A model generated the notes under the pieces. That model ran no database searches and had not been told where the DNA came from. It worked only from the letters and a program-made list of their open reading frames with translations. The position numbers and the translations under genes are program-made. From Acidobacteriaceae bacterium (GTDB lineage Bacteria > Acidobacteriota > Terriglobia > Terriglobales > Acidobacteriaceae), in contig JASHNS010000051.1 of NCBI GenBank assembly GCA_030041515.1, positions 1-54,890 of the forward strand: 54,890 bases of DNA, read 5' to 3'. Below, piece by piece: positions 26,866 to 36,307 of the stretch (its first letter is position 1; every line of letters starts with the position of its first letter).

Positions 26866-29800
26866 ATGCCACGCCGCAATGACATCGCCAAAATCCTCGT
26901 GATCGGTTCCGGCCCGATCGTCATCGGCCAGTCCGCCGAGTTCGACTATTCCGGCACCCAGGCCTGCAAAGCTCTCAAGGCCGAGGGCTACGAAGTCGTG
27001 CTGGTGAACTCCAACCCGGCCACCATCATGACCGATCCCGAGCTGGCCGACCGCACCTACATTGAGCCGCTCTCCAGGGATTACCTCGACGAGATCCTCC
27101 GCATCGAGACGGAGATGCTCAAATCGTCCGGCCGCCCCGGCGTCTTCGCCGTGCTGCCCACCGTCGGCGGCCAAACCGCGCTCAACCTTGCCGTCGAGCT
27201 TTCCGACTCCGGCATCCTCGATAAATACGGCGTCGAGCTCATCGGCGCGCGCCTCGAAGCCATCAAGAAAGCCGAAGACCGCCTCCTCTTCAAGGACGCG
27301 ATGACGCGCATCGGCCTCGACGTGCCGCGCTCCGCGCTCGTCAACAACCTGCGCGACGGCCTCGACTTCGCCACCAAGATCGGTTTCCCCGTCATCATCC
27401 GCCCCTCGTTCACGCTGGGCGGTTCGGGCGGCGGCATCGCCTACAACCGCGAGGAGCTGATGGAAATCCTTGCGCGCGGCCTCGATCTGTCGCCCGTCCA
27501 CGAGTGCCTTATTGAGGAATCCGTCCTCGGCTGGAAGGAATTCGAGCTCGAGGTGATGCGCGACCTCGCCGACAACGTCATCATCGTGTGCTCGATCGAG
27601 AACATGGATCCCATGGGCGTCCACACCGGCGACTCCATCACTGTGGCACCCGCGCAAACGCTCACCGACCGCGAATACCAGGCGATGCGCGACGCCGCCA
27701 TCCGCGTGATGCGCGAAATCGGCGTCGAAACCGGCGGTTCCAACGTGCAGTTCGCCGTCAACCCGACGAATGGCCGTATGGTTGTCATCGAGATGAATCC
27801 GCGCGTCTCGCGATCGTCGGCGCTGGCGTCGAAAGCCACCGGCTTCCCCATCGCCAAGATCGCCGCGCGCCTCGCTGTCGGCTACACCCTCGACGAAATC
27901 CCCAACGACATCACTAAAATGACGCCGGCGTGCTTCGAGCCCACCATCGACTACGTCGTCGTCAAAATTCCCAAGTGGCAGTTTGAGAAATTTCCCGGCG
28001 CCGACGAAAACCTCGGCCCGCAGATGAAGTCCGTCGGCGAAGTCATGGCCATCGGCCGCACCTTCCGCGAAGCGCTCATGAAGGCTGCGCGCTCGCTGGA
28101 AACCGGCAAACGCGGCACAGAAGAGCTGGAGCGCCGCCGTCTTACCCAGAAGCTGGTGACGCCGCAGCCGGAGCGTCTCAGCTACATCCGCTTCGCCTTC
28201 CGCGAAGGCCTTTCCGTCCGAGAAGTCGCGCGCCTCACCACCATGGATCCCTGGTTTCTCTACCAGATCAGGGAAATCTCCGAGGCTTCCACGGCGCTCG
28301 GCAAATCGACGCTCGAAAATACGTCACCGCAACAGTTACGCAAAGCCAAGCGTCTCGGCCTTTCCGACGAGCGTCTCGCGGAACTCTGGTCGCTCCCCGG
28401 TGCTGAAGGCATCGAAAAAGTCCGCACCCTGCGCCGCAGCCACGGTTTGCGCCCGGTCTACAAGCTCGTCGACACCTGCGCCGCGGAATTCGAGAGCTTC
28501 ACGCCCTACCTCTACTCCAGCTACGACGAGGAAGACGAAGCGCCTCCGACCGCGAAGCGCAAAGTCATCATCCTCGGCAGCGGACCCAATCGCATCGGGC
28601 AGGGCATCGAGTTCGACTACTGCTGCTGCCACGCCGCGTTCGCGCTGCGCGAAGACGGCTACGAGACCATCATGGTCAACTGCAACCCGGAGACGGTCTC
28701 CACCGACTACGACACCAGCGACCGTCTCTACTTCGAGCCGCTCACCCTCGAAGATGTCCTCGCCGTCTACGAGCATGAGTCCTCCGGCGGTGCGGAAGTC
28801 GGCATGATCGTGCAGTTCGGCGGCCAGACGCCGCTCAATCTCGCGCTACGCCTGAAAGCTGCCGGCGTGCCCATCCTCGGCACCTCGCCGGAATCCATCG
28901 ACCTCGCCGAAGACCGCAAGCGCTTTGGAAAGTTACTGGAAGAGTTACAAATTCCGCAGCCGCCCGGCGTCATCGCCACCAGCCCGGAAGAAGCCCTGGC
29001 CGGAGCCGAGCGCATCGGGTACCCCGTGCTCGTGCGCCCCTCCTATGTGCTCGGCGGACGCGCCATGGTCATCGCCTACGACGCGGCCAGCGTCTCCCGC
29101 TACATGCAGGAGGCGGTCGAATACTCGCAGGAGCGCCCCGTCCTCGTCGATCATTTCCTCGAAGACGCGGTCGAGGTCGACGTCGACGCTCTCTGCGATG
29201 GTAAGGATGTCGTCATCGCCGGCATCATGCAGCATATCGAGGAGGCCGGTATCCACTCCGGCGATTCCTCCTGCGTGCTGCCCGCCGTCGACCTCGCTCC
29301 AGACACAGTAGAGACGATCCGAAATTATGCCCGGCGGCTAGCCGTTGCGCTCAACGTCGTCGGCCTCGTCAATCTGCAGTTCGCAATCCAGCGCAAAGCG
29401 GGGCAGCCGGAGAAGGTCTACGTTATCGAGGTCAATCCGCGCGCCTCGCGCACCGTGCCCTACGTCTCGAAAGCCACCGGCGTGCCGCTGGCCAAGATGG
29501 CTTCGCGCCTGATGACGGGCCGCAAGCTGCGCGATCTGCTCGAAGTGAACGACCACGACCTCGGCACCGGCTCGCACTTCTATGTCAAGTCGCCCGTCTT
29601 CCCGTGGAGCAAGTTCCAGGGCGTTGACACCGTCCTCGGCCCGGAGATGAAATCCACGGGCGAAGTGATGGGCGTGGCCGACAACTTCGGCGAAGCCTTC
29701 GCCAAGGCGCAGCTCTCGGCCGGCCTCTCACTGCCGCTCAAAGGGACGGTCTTCTTCAGCGTCAGCGACCGCGACAAGACGAACCTGGTCAACCTCGCGC

Positions 29801-30153
29801 GCCAGTATATGGAGCTCGGCTTCCATCTGGTCGCCACTGAAGGCACCGCGAACGCCATCGAAAAAGCCGGCATGACGGTCGAGCGCGTCTTCAAGGTGAA
29901 GGAGGGCCGGCCCAACGTCGTGGATCTCATCAAGGGCGACCGCATTCAGCTCATCGTGAACACGCCGCGCGGGCAGGACCCATACTTCGACGAGAAAGCC
30001 ATCCGCCGCGCTGCCGTTCTCGCCCGCATCCCGACCATCACCACGCTGGCCGCCGCAAAAGCCGCCGCCGAAGGCATCGCCGCCCTCCAGCGCCGCAAGA
30101 TCACGGTGAACCCGCTGCAAAAACTCCACGCGGAACATGTGGTGGCGCGGTAG
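26866..30153 (+). CDS. carB: Carbamoyl-phosphate synthase large subunit
   Basis: Synthesises carbamoyl phosphate from bicarbonate, two ATP and the ammonia delivered by CarA. The 1095 residues are two tandem halves: first [20 protein letters not shown] with its ATP-grasp domain, then [19 protein letters not shown] with the second, then the C-terminal MGS-like allosteric domain ([12 protein letters not shown] onward). Slightly longer than E. coli CarB (1073). The ATG directly follows the stop of the RAYT frame with no evident SD, so translation may depend on coupling or a separate start signal. Its separation from carA by 1.1 kb is the notable point here. Confidence 0.97.
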   Translation: MPRRNDIAKILVIGSGPIVIGQSAEFDYSGTQACKALKAEGYEVVLVNSNPATIMTDPELADRTYIEPLSRDYLDEILRIETEMLKSSGRPGVFAVLPTVGGQTALNLAVELSDSGILDKYGVELIGARLEAIKKAEDRLLFKDAMTRIGLDVPRSALVNNLRDGLDFATKIGFPVIIRPSFTLGGSGGGIAYNREELMEILARGLDLSPVHECLIEESVLGWKEFELEVMRDLADNVIIVCSIENMDPMGVHTGDSITVAPAQTLTDREYQAMRDAAIRVMREIGVETGGSNVQFAVNPTNGRMVVIEMNPRVSRSSALASKATGFPIAKIAARLAVGYTLDEIPNDITKMTPACFEPTIDYVVVKIPKWQFEKFPGADENLGPQMKSVGEVMAIGRTFREALMKAARSLETGKRGTEELERRRLTQKLVTPQPERLSYIRFAFREGLSVREVARLTTMDPWFLYQIREISEASTALGKSTLENTSPQQLRKAKRLGLSDERLAELWSLPGAEGIEKVRTLRRSHGLRPVYKLVDTCAAEFESFTPYLYSSYDEEDEAPPTAKRKVIILGSGPNRIGQGIEFDYCCCHAAFALREDGYETIMVNCNPETVSTDYDTSDRLYFEPLTLEDVLAVYEHESSGGAEVGMIVQFGGQTPLNLALRLKAAGVPILGTSPESIDLAEDRKRFGKLLEELQIPQPPGVIATSPEEALAGAERIGYPVLVRPSYVLGGRAMVIAYDAASVSRYMQEAVEYSQERPVLVDHFLEDAVEVDVDALCDGKDVVIAGIMQHIEEAGIHSGDSSCVLPAVDLAPDTVETIRNYARRLAVALNVVGLVNLQFAIQRKAGQPEKVYVIEVNPRASRTVPYVSKATGVPLAKMASRLMTGRKLRDLLEVNDHDLGTGSHFYVKSPVFPWSKFQGVDTVLGPEMKSTGEVMGVADNFGEAFAKAQLSAGLSLPLKGTVFFSVSDRDKTNLVNLARQYMELGFHLVATEGTANAIEKAGMTVERVFKVKEGRPNVVDLIKGDRIQLIVNTPRGQDPYFDEKAIRRAAVLARIPTITTLAAAKAAAEGIAALQRRKITVNPLQKLHAEHVVAR

Positions 30154-30196
30154 ATGGTGGCGTCTCAGGGTAACGGAGAGTCGATGGTCCGCGCTA

Positions 30197-30703
30197 TTAG
30201 GCGCGCCCGGCTCGGAACGCCTCGTTTGCGCTCAGCAGGACAAGCACGACTATTAGGTTCGTGATTGCCAGGGCCAGGTATGCTTGGCTGGTCAGCGCTG
30301 GATCTCCAAGGGCCCACACCCGGACCAGTAGCCCTTCTGCGAAGCGGATCACGTAGATCCCGGAACTCGCGACGAGTATCCATCGTGCCCATTTCTGAAG
30401 CGCCAGCAAACCGATCCCGAGGGCCACGTTAAAAGCGGCGTAGATGGGAAACAGCACGCCCAGTGCATAGCTGCCAGCGCCTAGGTGGGAGCTGGCTGTG
30501 ACAATGTGGTCGGATGCCAATGACAGCAAGAGTCGGACGGCGGGTCCGGCAGGGGAATGCTGATGCAAATTGCGCACGGCTGCGACGAACCAGATCAAAA
30601 TACCGGCCTTGAATAGTTCGAACCCAGCGATCAGCCCGACACCTATCGGGTAGGCCCACTTTCCGGTGATCGGTTGTGGCGGAGAGGTCGTGCTCCAACT
30701 CAC
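30197..30703 (-). CDS. Small integral membrane protein, 168 aa
   Basis: About four hydrophobic segments are visible (IGVGLIAGFELFKAGILIWF, YALGVLFPIYAAFNVALGIG, WILVASSGIYVIRF, AYLALAITNLIVVLVLLSA), with a short polar N-terminus and a tail ending RAGRA. I do not recognise a family. The start is GTG 30703 with no SD, so it could begin further in. It converges with carB 44 nt away and stands alone on the minus strand. Confidence 0.62.
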   Translation of the reverse strand: MSWSTTSPPQPITGKWAYPIGVGLIAGFELFKAGILIWFVAAVRNLHQHSPAGPAVRLLLSLASDHIVTASSHLGAGSYALGVLFPIYAAFNVALGIGLLALQKWARWILVASSGIYVIRFAEGLLVRVWALGDPALTSQAYLALAITNLIVVLVLLSANEAFRAGRA

Positions 30704-30774
30704 CGCGCGACGTTCTCATCAGCGAGTTGCCTCTCTAATCTCATTGCACAGATGAAGAGGACCGCATCATCACC

Positions 30775-30810
30775 CTAAGCCGTAAACCGTAAGCCGTGTA
30801 CCCTAACCGT
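30775..30810 (-). repeat. CGGTTTACGG-type degenerate tandem string at the 3' end of the ROK kinase gene
   Basis: On the minus strand the DNA reads as near-tandem 9-10 nt units of the form TTnACGGnn (ACGGCTTACGGTTTACGGC). It overlaps the TAG stop of the ROK kinase gene (30803-30805). Related strings lie at 12578-12600 and 15942-15963, also at gene 3' ends. Confidence 0.55.
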
Positions 30811-31501
30811 TCCGCCACAACGCCACGCCCCCGAGCAACCCGTCCAGGTTTGACACGATCGTCACCTCCGGCCGCGCCTCCATCCGGATGAACTTCGTGT
30901 TCCCGCCGCCCAGGTACAAATGATCCCAGTTGAACGTCGCCGCCGTCTGCGCAATCGCCAGCGCCAGCAGCCGGTTCCACTTCTTCTTCCCGTATTTCTT
31001 CAGCCCGCGCATGCCCAGGTAATCCTCATAGGTCTTCTTCCGCCACGGATGATGCCCCAGCTCCAGCGGGCACATCGCGCCGTTCACGAACAGGCACGAG
31101 CCCATCCCTGTGCCCAGCGTCAGGATCAGCTCAATCCCGCGCCCGCTCACCGCGCCCAGCCCCTGCACCGCGGCATCGTTCGCTACGCGCACGGGCTTCT
31201 TCCAGCGCTTTTCGAGCGCCGCCTGCAGCGGATACCCCACCCACTTCGGGTTCAGATTCACCGCCGTCATCACCACGCCCTGCTTGATGACACCCGGATA
31301 GCCGACGCTTACCCGATCGAAGGCCGGCATCTGCTTTCTCAGCTTGTCCAGCGCCAGCAGCAGCGCCCCGGGCGTCGCCGGCGACGGCGTTGGCGTCCGC
31401 AGCCGCTCCGTCAGCGGCTTGCCTTCGTGATCCAGGCACAGCATCTTCAGCCCTGTGCCGCCAATATCCACTGCCAGCGTGACCGGTTCCTGCATGCTCA
31501 T
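30803..31501 (-). CDS. ROK-family sugar kinase, polyphosphate-glucokinase-like
   Basis: 232-residue cytoplasmic kinase. The N-terminal phosphate loop is LAVDIGGTGLKML, followed by RVSVGYPGVIKQGVV, then NDAAVQGLGA with the catalytic Asp, LTLGTGMGS, and ELGHHPW in place of the zinc-binding loop seen in many ROK repressor/kinases. The 'GxPGVIKxGVV ... ELGHHPW' combination and the length resemble PpgK, which phosphorylates glucose with polyphosphate or ATP. The exact phosphate donor is uncertain. ATG 31501 is used; a second Met follows two codons later. No sugar-transport gene is adjacent. Confidence 0.85.
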   Translation of the reverse strand: MSMQEPVTLAVDIGGTGLKMLCLDHEGKPLTERLRTPTPSPATPGALLLALDKLRKQMPAFDRVSVGYPGVIKQGVVMTAVNLNPKWVGYPLQAALEKRWKKPVRVANDAAVQGLGAVSGRGIELILTLGTGMGSCLFVNGAMCPLELGHHPWRKKTYEDYLGMRGLKKYGKKKWNRLLALAIAQTAATFNWDHLYLGGGNTKFIRMEARPEVTIVSNLDGLLGGVALWRNG

Positions 31502-31560
31502 AAGGGTGTGAGAAGAACCGCCGTCAGTGTATCGCGTGAAGCAGTCGACAGTAATCCGTG

Positions 31561-31577
31561 GTCAGTGATCAGTAAAA
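31561..31577 (+). repeat. GTCAGTGATCAGTAAAA dispersed repeat, copy 1
   Basis: An exact 17-bp match to 49691-49707. It lies in the gap between the ROK kinase and the anti-sigma gene. Related shorter versions occur at 39732-39756 and 40879-40905. Confidence 0.7.
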
Positions 31578-31644
31578 ACCGCGTGCCTGCCGTGGGCCAA
31601 ACCGCATCGCCGATCACACCGATCCCCAGATCGGGCTCTGGAAG

Positions 31645-31676
31645 ACGGACTACGGACTACCGACTACCGGCTATCG
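31645..31676 (-). repeat. GACTAC-type short tandem string overlapping the anti-sigma gene 3' end
   Basis: The plus strand reads ACGGACTACGGACTACCGACT and continues ACCGGCTA, an imperfect 7-9 nt repeat. On the minus strand it supplies the last codons and the TAG stop of the anti-sigma-like gene. Confidence 0.6.
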
Positions 31677-32226
31677 TCTGCTCCCCCTCCATCACCATCG
31701 GCAGCGACGGCGTCACCGAACCGCCGGCCGGCTCCACTGTCACCAGGAAGCGGCTCGCCTGCGTGTGCGCGGGCAGCGGCGGCAGCACGACGGCTGCGCT
31801 GCCATCCGGATTCGGTGCAAACATGCCCGCCGGCAGCGGGGCCTTGCCCTGCGCCGGTTCCATCCACAGCTCGTAGGTCTTGCCTGCCGGGAGCGGTTTC
31901 AGCCCGCTCGCCACAAATACCAGCGCGCCTTCGCTGGCCAGCCAGTTCGCCTGGCCTGACGGCTTCGCGGGCCCGCGCTCCTCGGTCAGCACCACATGCC
32001 GTGCCTGGGGCGAGGTCAGCACGTCCGCCACTTCGGTCGCGTGGTCGAGCTTCATCTGGATCTGAGCCGCGTTTCCCTGCGCGAGGTTCAGTTGCCGCTG
32101 CAGCCACGCCGCATGGTGCGCCAGCCCCGCCGCGACGCACCCAAAGCCGATCGCCAGAATCCATCCAATCCAAAACCCCGGCCGAAATCTCTTCGCCGGT
32201 TCGTTCTCGTCTCTTTGGTACGTCAT
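31657..32226 (-). CDS. RskA-type anti-sigma-factor domain protein lacking the zinc-finger domain
   Basis: 189 residues: a short polar N-terminus, one membrane helix (about residues 18-37, FWIGWILAIGFGCVAAGLAH), a short coiled segment, and an extracytoplasmic RskA-like domain with TYELWMEPAQGKAPLPAGMF and RFLVTVEPAGGS. In the usual family a cytoplasmic anti-sigma zinc-finger domain precedes the helix and holds an ECF sigma factor; only about 17 residues precede it here and no sigma gene is adjacent. It may be a stand-alone sensor or a truncated regulator. Its last codons and stop lie in the GACTAC-type repeat. GGGATGGAACG precedes ATG 32226. Confidence 0.75.
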   Translation of the reverse strand: MTYQRDENEPAKRFRPGFWIGWILAIGFGCVAAGLAHHAAWLQRQLNLAQGNAAQIQMKLDHATEVADVLTSPQARHVVLTEERGPAKPSGQANWLASEGALVFVASGLKPLPAGKTYELWMEPAQGKAPLPAGMFAPNPDGSAAVVLPPLPAHTQASRFLVTVEPAGGSVTPSLPMVMEGEQTIAGSR

Positions 32227-32338
32227 CGTTCCATCCCTCAGGGGATAATCGGGTCAGTGCCCGTCGCACAAATTCTTGGGATGCACGGTGCAAGGCGCAC
32301 GGAAATCCGCTCCATGAAAAACCGCCCCAATAAAGTCG

Positions 32339-33085
32339 ATGAAGATTCGCCTCGATAAACTGGTTGTGGAACGCGGCCTCGCTCCCACGCGGGAACGCGC
32401 TCAGGCGCTGATCCTCGCCGGCCGCGTCCTCGTCCACGAGCAGAAGTCCGACAAGCCCGGCCATTCCGTCGACGCCGAGGCGCCGATTCGTCTCCTTGGA
32501 TCCGATCTCCGCTACGTCAGCCGCGGTGGCCTCAAGCTGGAAGCTGCGCTCGCCCACTGGTCCATCGACTTGACCGGCCGCTTCTGTCTCGACGTGGGCG
32601 CCTCCACCGGCGGATTCACCGACTGCATGCTCCAGCACGGAGCCGCGCGCGTCCTTGCCATTGACACCGGCTACGGCCAGATTGCGCAATCCCTCCGCGA
32701 CGACACGCGCGTCTCCCTGATGGAGCGCACCAACGCCCGTCTGCTTGCGCCCGGCGACCTTCCCCCCGGAATCCGTTTCCTGGCGGTCGACGTCTCCTTC
32801 ATCTCGGCAACACTGGTCCTGCCTGCGGTTTTGGAGGCGCTCTCAGAAAAGTCCGCCCTGCGCGAAGGAGTCGTCTTAATCAAGCCCCAGTTCGAAGCCG
32901 GCCGCGAGCATGTTGGCAAAGGCGGCATCGTCCGCGAACCTGCCGCCCACCAGCTTGCTATCGATCGCGTTCGCACCTGCGTGGAGCAGTTCGGCGGCCA
33001 GGATCTCGACATCATCCCCTCGCCCATCGCCGGAGCCGAGGGCAACCGCGAATTCCTCCTCCGCGCGCTCTGGCCCTCAAACTAA
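32339..33085 (+). CDS. tlyA: TlyA-family rRNA 2'-O-methyltransferase (hemolysin-A-like)
   Basis: 248 residues: an N-terminal S4 RNA-binding domain (MKIRLDKLVVERGLAPTRER, then ILAGRVLVHEQ) and an FtsJ/RrmJ-like Rossmann methyltransferase domain with the SAM loop LDVGASTGGFTDC and the later VDVSFISATLVLPA. TlyA proteins methylate ribose of cytidines in 16S and/or 23S rRNA; some were first described as hemolysins. The length matches the shorter bacterial form. No clear SD. It stands alone, divergent from the anti-sigma-like gene. Confidence 0.92.
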   Translation: MKIRLDKLVVERGLAPTRERAQALILAGRVLVHEQKSDKPGHSVDAEAPIRLLGSDLRYVSRGGLKLEAALAHWSIDLTGRFCLDVGASTGGFTDCMLQHGAARVLAIDTGYGQIAQSLRDDTRVSLMERTNARLLAPGDLPPGIRFLAVDVSFISATLVLPAVLEALSEKSALREGVVLIKPQFEAGREHVGKGGIVREPAAHQLAIDRVRTCVEQFGGQDLDIIPSPIAGAEGNREFLLRALWPSN

Positions 33086-33128
33086 ATCGCTTCTCGTCCG
33101 CCCCTGTCGAATCGTCCAGTCGCGGGTG

Positions 33129-33134
33129 TATGCT
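33129..33134 (+). promoter_or_regulatory. -10 box of korAB
   Basis: TATGCT (33129-33134) lies 56 nt before the korA start, between tlyA and korA, predicting a leader of about 50 nt with GGGGAG at its end. No good -35 is seen. Confidence 0.35.
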
Positions 33135-33190
33135 GGTGCGCACTCCAGAAATCAGCTAGCCCGTTCGTCGTTTCTGTGGGGAGCGAATCC

Positions 33191-34969
33191 ATGAATCATA
33201 CGTTTTCCATCGGCATCGGGGGTGCTGCCGGCCAGGGAGTTGCCACTCCCGGCGACATCTTCGCCAAAATTTTTTCGCGCCGCGGCCTGCACCTCAACGC
33301 CTACAACGCCTATCAGTCCATCATTCGCGGCGGCCATACATTTCTGACGATCCGCGCCGGCGTCGACCCCGTCACCAACATGGGCGACACCATCGACCTG
33401 CTCATTCCGCTGAATCAGGACACGATGGATCGCCATCTGCGCCTGCTCGGCCGCGGCGGCGCCTGCATCTACAACGCCGACACCATCAAGCCCGGCGAGC
33501 ACGCTGACGGCGTCCAGCTCTGCGCGCTGCCCGTCTCCACGCTGGCCGACATTACGAAGAACAAAGTCGCGCAGAACACGCTGGCCATCGGTGCCGCCCT
33601 CAGCATGATGGGCATCGGCTTCCAGGCGCTCGAAGACGTCATCCGCGAGCAGTTCGGCAAGAAGGCGCCCGCCGTGGCCGACGAGAACATCGCCGTGGCC
33701 CGCGCCGGCTATGACTACGCCACGCAGCACTTCCAGGCCTTTGCGCGCCCGCTGCCCATGACGGACAAAAAATACGCCGTCCTCAGCGGCAACACCGCGC
33801 TGGCCATGGGCGGAGCCGCCGCCGGGGTCAAGTTCTACTCGGCCTACCCCATGAGCCCCAGCACCGGCGTTCTGCACTGGTTCGCGACGCATGGCCGCAA
33901 AGCCGGCATCATGGTTCGCCAGGTCGAGGACGAAATCGGCGTCGTCAACATGGCCATCGGCGCGGCCCACGCCGGCGTGCGCGCCATGTGCGCCACTTCC
34001 GGCGGCGGATTCGCCCTCATGTCCGAAGCTCTCGGGCTCTCCGCCATGGCAGAGATCCCCATCGTCGTCATCGACTGCATGCGCGCGGGTCCGTCCACCG
34101 GCGTCCCCACCAAAACCGAGCAGGGCGACCTGTGGCAGATGCTCGGCGCGGCCTTCGGCGATTATCCCCGCGTCATCGCCGCTCCGCTCGATATTGCCGA
34201 CTGCTTCACGCTCATCCCGGAAATCTTCAACGTTGTCGACAAGTTCCAGGTTCCCGGTCTCGTGCTCTGCGACCTGCTGCTCTCTGAAGGCCGCCTCAGC
34301 GTCGATCCGTCGGTTCTCAACTTCGCCCCTCCCGTCGACCGCGGCGAGATGATCACCGCGCCCAACGGCCACGCCGAAGGCGGCTACAAGCGCTACCTCA
34401 TCACCGACAGCGGCGTCTCGCCGCGCGCGATTCCCGGTATCCCCGGGTACACCCACGTGGTCTCCAGCGACGAGCACGACGAAGACGGCGTGCTGATCAG
34501 CGACATGTTCACGAACCACGCCAAGCGCCGCGCCATGATGGAAAAGCGCATGCGCAAGGAGCAGGGCATTGCCGCCGCCGTTCCGCCGCCCACGCTCCAG
34601 GGGCCGGCCGACGCCGACGTCACCCTGATCGGCTGGGGATCGACGCAGGGAGTGATTGAAGAGGCGCGCGCCCAGCTCGCCGAGCAGGGCATCACGGCCA
34701 ATCAGCTGCAGATCCGCTGGCTCGCTCCGCTGCACGGCGACGCGATCCTCGACCTGCTGAAGAACGCGAAGCGCACCATCATCGTCGAGAACAACTACAG
34801 CGGCCAGTTCGCCCGCTACCTGCGCAGTGAAACCAGCTTCGTCGCCGACGGACACATCCGCAAATACGACGGTGAGCCCTTCATGCCGCACCACATTGTC
34901 GACGCAGTCCGCGAACAACTGGCCGGTGACGTTACGCTGTCCGTCCCGTCCCACGAAGTGATGGTTTAG
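33191..34969 (+). CDS. korA: 2-oxoacid:ferredoxin oxidoreductase, gamma-alpha fused subunit (KorA)
   Basis: One of two subunits that oxidatively decarboxylate a 2-oxoacid (probably 2-oxoglutarate) to the acyl-CoA, passing electrons to ferredoxin. 592 residues: an N-terminal gamma domain (about 1-190, IGIGGAAGQGVATPGD), the alpha pyrimidine-binding domain (about 200-430, with GGAAAGVKFYSAYPMSPST and MRAGPSTGVPTKTEQGDL), and a C-terminal transketolase-C-like domain (TLIGWGSTQGVIEEA). ATG 33191 is preferred over 33176 because GGGGAG lies 7 nt before it and the gamma motif starts right after. It is followed by korB after 10 nt. Confidence 0.93.
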   Translation: MNHTFSIGIGGAAGQGVATPGDIFAKIFSRRGLHLNAYNAYQSIIRGGHTFLTIRAGVDPVTNMGDTIDLLIPLNQDTMDRHLRLLGRGGACIYNADTIKPGEHADGVQLCALPVSTLADITKNKVAQNTLAIGAALSMMGIGFQALEDVIREQFGKKAPAVADENIAVARAGYDYATQHFQAFARPLPMTDKKYAVLSGNTALAMGGAAAGVKFYSAYPMSPSTGVLHWFATHGRKAGIMVRQVEDEIGVVNMAIGAAHAGVRAMCATSGGGFALMSEALGLSAMAEIPIVVIDCMRAGPSTGVPTKTEQGDLWQMLGAAFGDYPRVIAAPLDIADCFTLIPEIFNVVDKFQVPGLVLCDLLLSEGRLSVDPSVLNFAPPVDRGEMITAPNGHAEGGYKRYLITDSGVSPRAIPGIPGYTHVVSSDEHDEDGVLISDMFTNHAKRRAMMEKRMRKEQGIAAAVPPPTLQGPADADVTLIGWGSTQGVIEEARAQLAEQGITANQLQIRWLAPLHGDAILDLLKNAKRTIIVENNYSGQFARYLRSETSFVADGHIRKYDGEPFMPHHIVDAVREQLAGDVTLSVPSHEVMV

Positions 34970-34979
34970 GAGACCCGAA

Positions 34980-35876
34980 ATGGCCACCATTATTGAAAGC
35001 CCGAAGTCCCTCACCCAGGCCGACTTCAAAGGCCGCGTCGATCCCGACTGGTGCCCCGGCTGCGGCGACTTCGGCGTTCTCGCCGCCGTGCAAAAGGCAC
35101 TGGTTGAGTTACAAATTCCCAACCATCAGATCGTCACCGTCAGCGGCATCGGCTGCTCCTCCAATTTTCCCGGCTTCATTGAGACCTACGGCATGCACAC
35201 GCTCCACGGCCGCTCGCTGCCCGTGGCCACCGGCCTGAAGATGGCCAACCACGAGCTCACCGTGCTGGTGACCGGCGGCGACGGCGACGGCCTCGGCATC
35301 GGCGGCAACCACCTGACGCACACCATGCGCCGCAACGTCGATCTGACCTACATCATTATGGACAACCAGATCTACGGCCTCACGACCGGGCAAACCTCGC
35401 CCACCAGCCGCCTCGGCATGAAGACCAAGAGCACGCCGCACGGCAACATCGAAGGCCCCATCAACCCCATCACCATGGCGCTGGCCGCCGGAGCCACCTT
35501 CGTCGCCCGCGGATTCTCCGGCGAGCAGAAGCACCTCACCGAGCTGATCCGCCTCGCCATCCAGCACAAGGGCTTCTCGTTCCTCGACGTCTTCAGCCCC
35601 TGCGTGACCTACAACAAGGACAACACCTTCCAGTGGTTCCGTCCGCGGGTGAAGAAGCTCGAGGACGACCCCGCGTACGACGCGACCGACTGGCTGGCCG
35701 CCATGGAGAAGTCCACGCTCTGGGGCGAGGAGATTCCCATCGGCCGCTTCTACGAGCGTACCGACCTGCCCTCTCTCGACCAGGCCGAGCCCGTGCTCAA
35801 GGACGGCCCGATGGTCGGGCGCTCCGCCCACATCGACCCCGCCGTAGCGCAGAGCTTTATCGAGGAGCTGATGTAA
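34980..35876 (+). CDS. korB: 2-oxoacid:ferredoxin oxidoreductase beta subunit (KorB)
   Basis: Thiamine-diphosphate and [4Fe-4S] subunit, 298 residues. It has cluster cysteines in DWCPGCGDFG, GIGCSSNFPG and SPCVTYNKDN, and the TPP/Mg motif GGDGDGLGIGGNH with a later MDNQIYGLTTGQ. It pairs with the KorA product immediately upstream and probably works in place of, or beside, 2-oxoglutarate dehydrogenase. Substrate is inferred from overall similarity; 2-oxoglutarate is most likely. GGAG precedes the ATG by a few bases. Downstream is a 480-nt gap full of hairpins. Confidence 0.93.
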   Translation: MATIIESPKSLTQADFKGRVDPDWCPGCGDFGVLAAVQKALVELQIPNHQIVTVSGIGCSSNFPGFIETYGMHTLHGRSLPVATGLKMANHELTVLVTGGDGDGLGIGGNHLTHTMRRNVDLTYIIMDNQIYGLTTGQTSPTSRLGMKTKSTPHGNIEGPINPITMALAAGATFVARGFSGEQKHLTELIRLAIQHKGFSFLDVFSPCVTYNKDNTFQWFRPRVKKLEDDPAYDATDWLAAMEKSTLWGEEIPIGRFYERTDLPSLDQAEPVLKDGPMVGRSAHIDPAVAQSFIEELM

Positions 35877-35953
35877 CGGCGGCGCCACCCCCGGAGAAAA
35901 CTTTTTTGAAGGGGTAGGGCCTCTGCTTCTACCTGATTCTGCTGGACTTCCCG

Positions 35954-36163
35954 GGTAATACCCTGAGGGTATTACCTGCTAAGTCCTTTGTTTGCGAATT
36001 CCGCGCCGCAAGGCGAGGAATTCAGGCGGTGCCATTTTCCCCAGCCTGAAGGCTGGGGCTTCTACCGCAGTCCCATCGAACGAGTTCGATGGGAGTCAAT
36101 ATGTTCTGGGCGGACCGGCAGATTCGTCCGAGCCAAGCGAAAGGGCCGCTTGCGGCGGCCCTT
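35954..36163. repeat. Cluster of perfect hairpins between korB and the VCBS gene
   Basis: Four perfect stems within 210 nt: GGTAATACCC/GGGTATTACC (35954-35976, loop TGA), CCCCAGCCT/AGGCTGGGG (36039-36058, loop GA), TCCCATCGAAC/GTTCGATGGGA (36071-36094, loop GA) and AAGGGCCGC/GCGGCCCTT (36141-36163, loop TTGCG). An imperfect stem around GAATTCC/GGAATTC lies at 35996-36024. Two-base GA loops match REP-like elements. No gene is seen in 35877-36354. The last hairpin resembles a terminator but lacks a T-run. Confidence 0.7.
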
Positions 36164-36307
36164 CGCGAGACACGTTTCCTAACTTTCAGAATGGCGTGGA
36201 GCGGAAATTGGGTCAAGAAGAAAACGGCGCACGCGGGGTACGCGAGTAATGGAACCAACCCTCTCCGAGATGAGGCTGCGGATCAGGGTGGTGCACCCGT
36301 GTTCAGA

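Noticed and set aside
33152-35122. Long minus-strand open frame (656 codons) opposite korA-korB
   Set aside because: It is the mirror of a high-GC coding strand: biased composition, no recognisable domain, and korA/korB are unmistakable on the other strand.
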